Of a DNA stretch of 64,000 bases, positions 63,682-64,000 are shown piece after piece. Where the stretch lies: IMG/VR virus record IMGVR_UViG_3300042907_001269, positions 1 through 64,000 of that record; one strand, 5' to 3'. The DNA comes from a virus. The translations under genes were made by a program, and so were the position numbers. How positions within the stretch are numbered: the first letter of the stretch is position 1; each line of letters opens with the position of its first letter. The notes under the pieces were generated by a model, which saw nothing but the letters and a program-made list of their open reading frames with translations, was not told where the DNA came from and did not search any database.

Positions 63682-64000
63682 AAACTCATTTGTTAGTTGT
63701 TCTTCAGTCTCATTCAAAAGGAAACCGAGATGATAGTCACGAAAGATATTGTGAAGCACCAAAGATAGAAGTATCATCAAGATGTATTTTTTCTGTAATT
63801 GATAGTCTTAACTATGCTCAAGAACAATATCCAGATTATGAAATAGAACTCCAAATTTTTGACGACCATTCAGACCAAGAGTTTCTAGATATTCTTCAAA
63901 GATTGATTGATACGGCAAAGTTCAAAGTTAATTTGACCCATCTTGAAACTTATGGTATAATGCCTTCTATACTTCGTTGCTATGAACACGGCAGAGATTA
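63678..64000 (+). CDS. GT2-like glycosyltransferase, 3' truncated
   Basis: The ATG overlaps the previous stop by 4 nt, and the frame is open to the window end. The product starts MKTHLLVVLQSHSKGNRDDS, and later has YEIELQIFDDHSDQEFLDIL, the DDxS-type start of GT2 enzymes. Only the first 107 residues are present, so the call is tentative. Confidence 0.65.
   Translation, partial: MKTHLLVVLQSHSKGNRDDSHERYCEAPKIEVSSRCIFSVIDSLNYAQEQYPDYEIELQIFDDHSDQEFLDILQRLIDTAKFKVNLTHLETYGIMPSILRCYEHGRD

Overview
The window is a piece of a T4-like cyanophage genome (marine cyanomyovirus, most likely infecting Synechococcus). The evidence is a phage-style set of host-derived genes (psbA with a group I intron, two hli genes, a plant-type ferredoxin, pstS, an OprB-type porin, a Dps-like ferritin), many very short overlapping genes all on the + strand, two tRNA genes, sigma70-type (early) promoters, T4-type late promoters of the form NATAAATA/TAAATA, and long tail-fibre genes. 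No T4 core replication or head gene lies in the window, so this looks like a hypervariable accessory arc running into the tail-fibre region.

Layout. 1-6200: partial porin, pstS behind a possible Pho box, a Dps-like protein, two HNH homing endonucleases, tRNA-Ser(TGA), tRNA-Pro(TGG) and a set of tiny, partly membrane-spanning proteins. 6208-24247: a gap-free glycan cluster that makes GDP-L-fucose (gmd, fcl), holds two further sugar epimerases, a kinase and a nucleotidyltransferase-phosphatase fusion, several SAM methyltransferases including an FkbM type, and many glycosyltransferases (GT4-, GT6-, GT11-, GT25-, HtrL- and GT2-like). It starts at a strong sigma70-type promoter. 24248-29859: photosynthesis and redox genes (two hli, psbA in two exons, petF), a GIY-YIG homing endonuclease beside the psbA intron, a metallophosphoesterase, small proteins and a third HNH gene. 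29915-54967: virion fibre genes, including two very large collagen-like fibres (3251 and 1447 residues) built from Gly-Thr-Gln and Gly-Leu-Gln triplets, three tandem LamG lectin-like genes, a glycine-rich LamG protein, and a fibre ending in a peptidase S74 chaperone domain. 54960-64000: three seven-bladed RCC1-repeat proteins alternating with a DUF4376-like protein, a TPR-glycosyltransferase, a 2OG-Fe(II) oxygenase-like protein, further glycosyltransferase-like proteins, a CxxxCxxCC protein and a sulfotransferase.

How they may work together. The photosynthesis, ferredoxin, phosphate and iron genes probably support the host during infection. The early glycan cluster supplies activated, fucosylated and methylated sugars. 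The late-promoter fibre region contains Thr-rich collagen-like fibres beside an OGT-like TPR-glycosyltransferase and an oxygenase, so virion fibre glycosylation is the most attractive hypothesis for an undescribed system here. Host surface remodelling is the main alternative. A second theme is regulatory. Terminator hairpins contain the -35 box of the next early promoter, and hairpins at small genes and homing-endonuclease genes contain or abut late promoters. That layout would keep translation off until late transcription starts inside the hairpin.
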